From assembly GCA_964057225.1 (NCBI GenBank), contig OZ059898.1:19259267-19323266 (forward strand): a DNA stretch of 64,000 nucleotides. Direction: 5' to 3'. Origin of the DNA: Auanema rhodensis (Eukaryota > Nematoda > Chromadorea > Rhabditida > Rhabditidae). The notes beneath the pieces were generated by a model. The model did no database searches. It was not told the DNA's origin and saw nothing but the letters and a program-made list of their open reading frames with translations. Made by a program: the position numbers and the translations under genes. Each line of letters opens with the position of its first letter. Position 1 is the first letter of the stretch. Positions 63,884 to 64,000 of the stretch are shown in pieces.

Positions 63884-64000
63884 AAGCAATGTTGAGTGAA
63901 CATGGAAACTCAACATACACTAATGCATCATTTTTCGAACAATCATAACTAATTTTTGTATTAAGCGTTTCTCAATGTAGTATAGTGCATTTGATGCGGA
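63884..64000. repeat. Partial last monomer (M182), 117 bp
   Basis: Positions 1-117 of a class A monomer (A16, G54, A58, G84, C88, T109) are present before the window ends. The array clearly continues beyond 64000. Confidence 0.97.

Larger units (their letters stand above)
1..64000. repeat. 351-bp AT-rich tandem satellite array (182 full monomers plus a partial one)
   Basis: The sequence repeats head to tail with a 351-bp period from the first to the last base, with no inversion, spacer or inserted element seen. Monomer starts taken at aagcaatgttgag fall on a strict 351-bp grid, broken by one 1-bp deletion and two 1-bp insertions. Copies look about 98-99% identical. The consensus is about 31% G+C. 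All six frames of the consensus contain stops: the longest open stretch is about 38 codons on the + strand and about 45 on the - strand. Because 351 is a multiple of 3, these stops recur in every copy. Homogeneous arrays of this length are typical of eukaryotic heterochromatin, often centromeric or pericentromeric; that location is an inference. I do not recognise the family. Since neither edge reaches unique sequence, the true array is longer than this window. Confidence 0.99.
62830..64000. repeat. C-A dimer tandem at the right edge (M179-M180, M181-M182 partial)
   Basis: A class C monomer with T84-C109-A162G-T231 followed by a class A monomer occurs at M179-M180 and again at M181-M182, where it is cut by the window end. 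The dimer period is about 703 bp, including the extra base of M180. Confidence 0.75.

Noticed and set aside
1-64000. CRISPR-like regularly spaced repeats
   Set aside because: The repeated unit is the full 351 bp with no unique spacers between repeats, and no cas-like coding sequence exists.
1-64000. Long tandem-repeat protein gene (351 = 117 codons keeps frame across copies)
   Set aside because: Every one of the six frames has stops in the consensus monomer, repeated in each copy; the longest open stretch is about 45 codons, on the - strand. Short ORFs recurring every 351 bp are by-products of the repeat.
1-64000. Mammalian-type CENP-B box
   Set aside because: The TTCG occurrences (monomer 51-56 in class A, 236-240 region, 321-326) are not followed by the required spaced A and CGGG.
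1-64000. Hammerhead ribozyme in the satellite, as known in some animal satellites
   Set aside because: The nearest core match is ctgata at 183-188 on the + strand and ctgataa on the - strand (from 141-147). Both lack the required GA of CUGANGA, and no GAAA/cleavage-site arrangement completes a three-stem fold.
1-64000. RNA polymerase III internal promoter (B box) in class A monomers
   Set aside because: The - strand reads gttcgaa across monomer 51-57 in class A, matching only the centre of the B-box consensus. The outer bases do not fit, no convincing A box lies upstream, and class B lacks even this core.
1-64000. Monomer as an internal dimer of about 175 bp
   Set aside because: Comparing positions 1-175 with 176-351 by eye shows no consistent similarity beyond shared AT-rich words such as ttttcg and ataac.
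1-64000. Transposon, IS or LTR insertion
   Set aside because: No break in the 351-bp register larger than 1 bp occurs, so nothing has been inserted in this window.
1-64000. Telomeric repeat, rDNA, histone or tRNA cluster
   Set aside because: The unit has no short telomere-type motif, no recognisable rRNA or tRNA sequence and no coding capacity.
1-64000. Assembly artefact (a read region stuttered or artificially repeated)
   Set aside because: Cannot be excluded from sequence alone, but the many distinct marker combinations and three independent indels argue for real, separate copies. Read-level checks would decide for the most identical units, especially 55108-60021.

Overview
The whole 64 kb window is one uninterrupted, head-to-tail satellite DNA array. 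The repeat unit is 351 bp and about 31% G+C (109 of 351 bases, counted by hand on the consensus). With phase 1 set at the motif aagcaatgttgag, monomers start at 1 + 351k from 1 to 4213. They then start at 4563 + 351k up to 19656, at 20008 + 351k up to 63181, and finally at 63533 and 63884. That gives 182 complete monomers (called M0 to M181 here) and a 117-bp partial monomer (M182) cut by the window end. Only three monomers depart from 351 bp: M12 is 350, M56 is 352 and M180 is 352. I see no gene, RNA gene, mobile element, CRISPR array or unique spacer on either strand. Both window edges lie inside the array.

The window therefore comes from a eukaryotic genome, most likely from centromeric, pericentromeric or other constitutive heterochromatin. 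That is inferred from array length, monomer length, homogeneity and the absence of genes. AT-rich satellites of this size are common in insects, nematodes and some plants, but I do not recognise this family and cannot name the organism.

Monomers are about 98-99% identical by eye. They differ mainly at a small set of recurring sites (monomer numbering): 16 A/T, 54 G/A, 58 A/G, 84 G/A/T, 88 C/T, 109 T/C, 231 A/T and 312 T/C, plus rarer marker substitutions. Sites 16, 54 and 58 define two main haplotypes. Class A is A16-G54-A58 (about 72 copies by eye). Class B is T16-A54-G58 (about 96 copies). Class C (A16-A54-G58, 9 copies) and class D (T16-G54-A58, 6 copies) look like recombinants. In the feature list, T109 with A231 is the default state and departures are named.

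Layout: 1-7370 is mixed, with a duplicated A-A-B trimer (1756-3861). 7371-9476 holds A/B dimers in which the A monomer carries C312. 13338-32292 holds four versions of one multi-monomer cassette marked by T88 and A91C. 32293-36504 holds a duplicated block marked by T142A. 37558-43875 is rich in G270A. 39664-46683 is an 11-monomer higher-order repeat (about 3.86 kb), present as one full unit and one 9-monomer unit. 49141-50544 has a dimer duplication. 51598-64000 is built from higher-order repeats based on markers T79C, T84, A162G, A166G and C220T, with a clean 7-monomer unit (2457 bp) repeated twice at 55108-60021. These overlapping local patterns are what repeated unequal crossing-over and gene conversion produce.

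Each monomer contains three perfect or near-perfect dyads and an AT-tract-rich 3' quarter, described as features on one consensus copy. Nothing here supports a protein-coding or defence system; the interest is in array architecture and in the conserved fold-back potential of the monomer.
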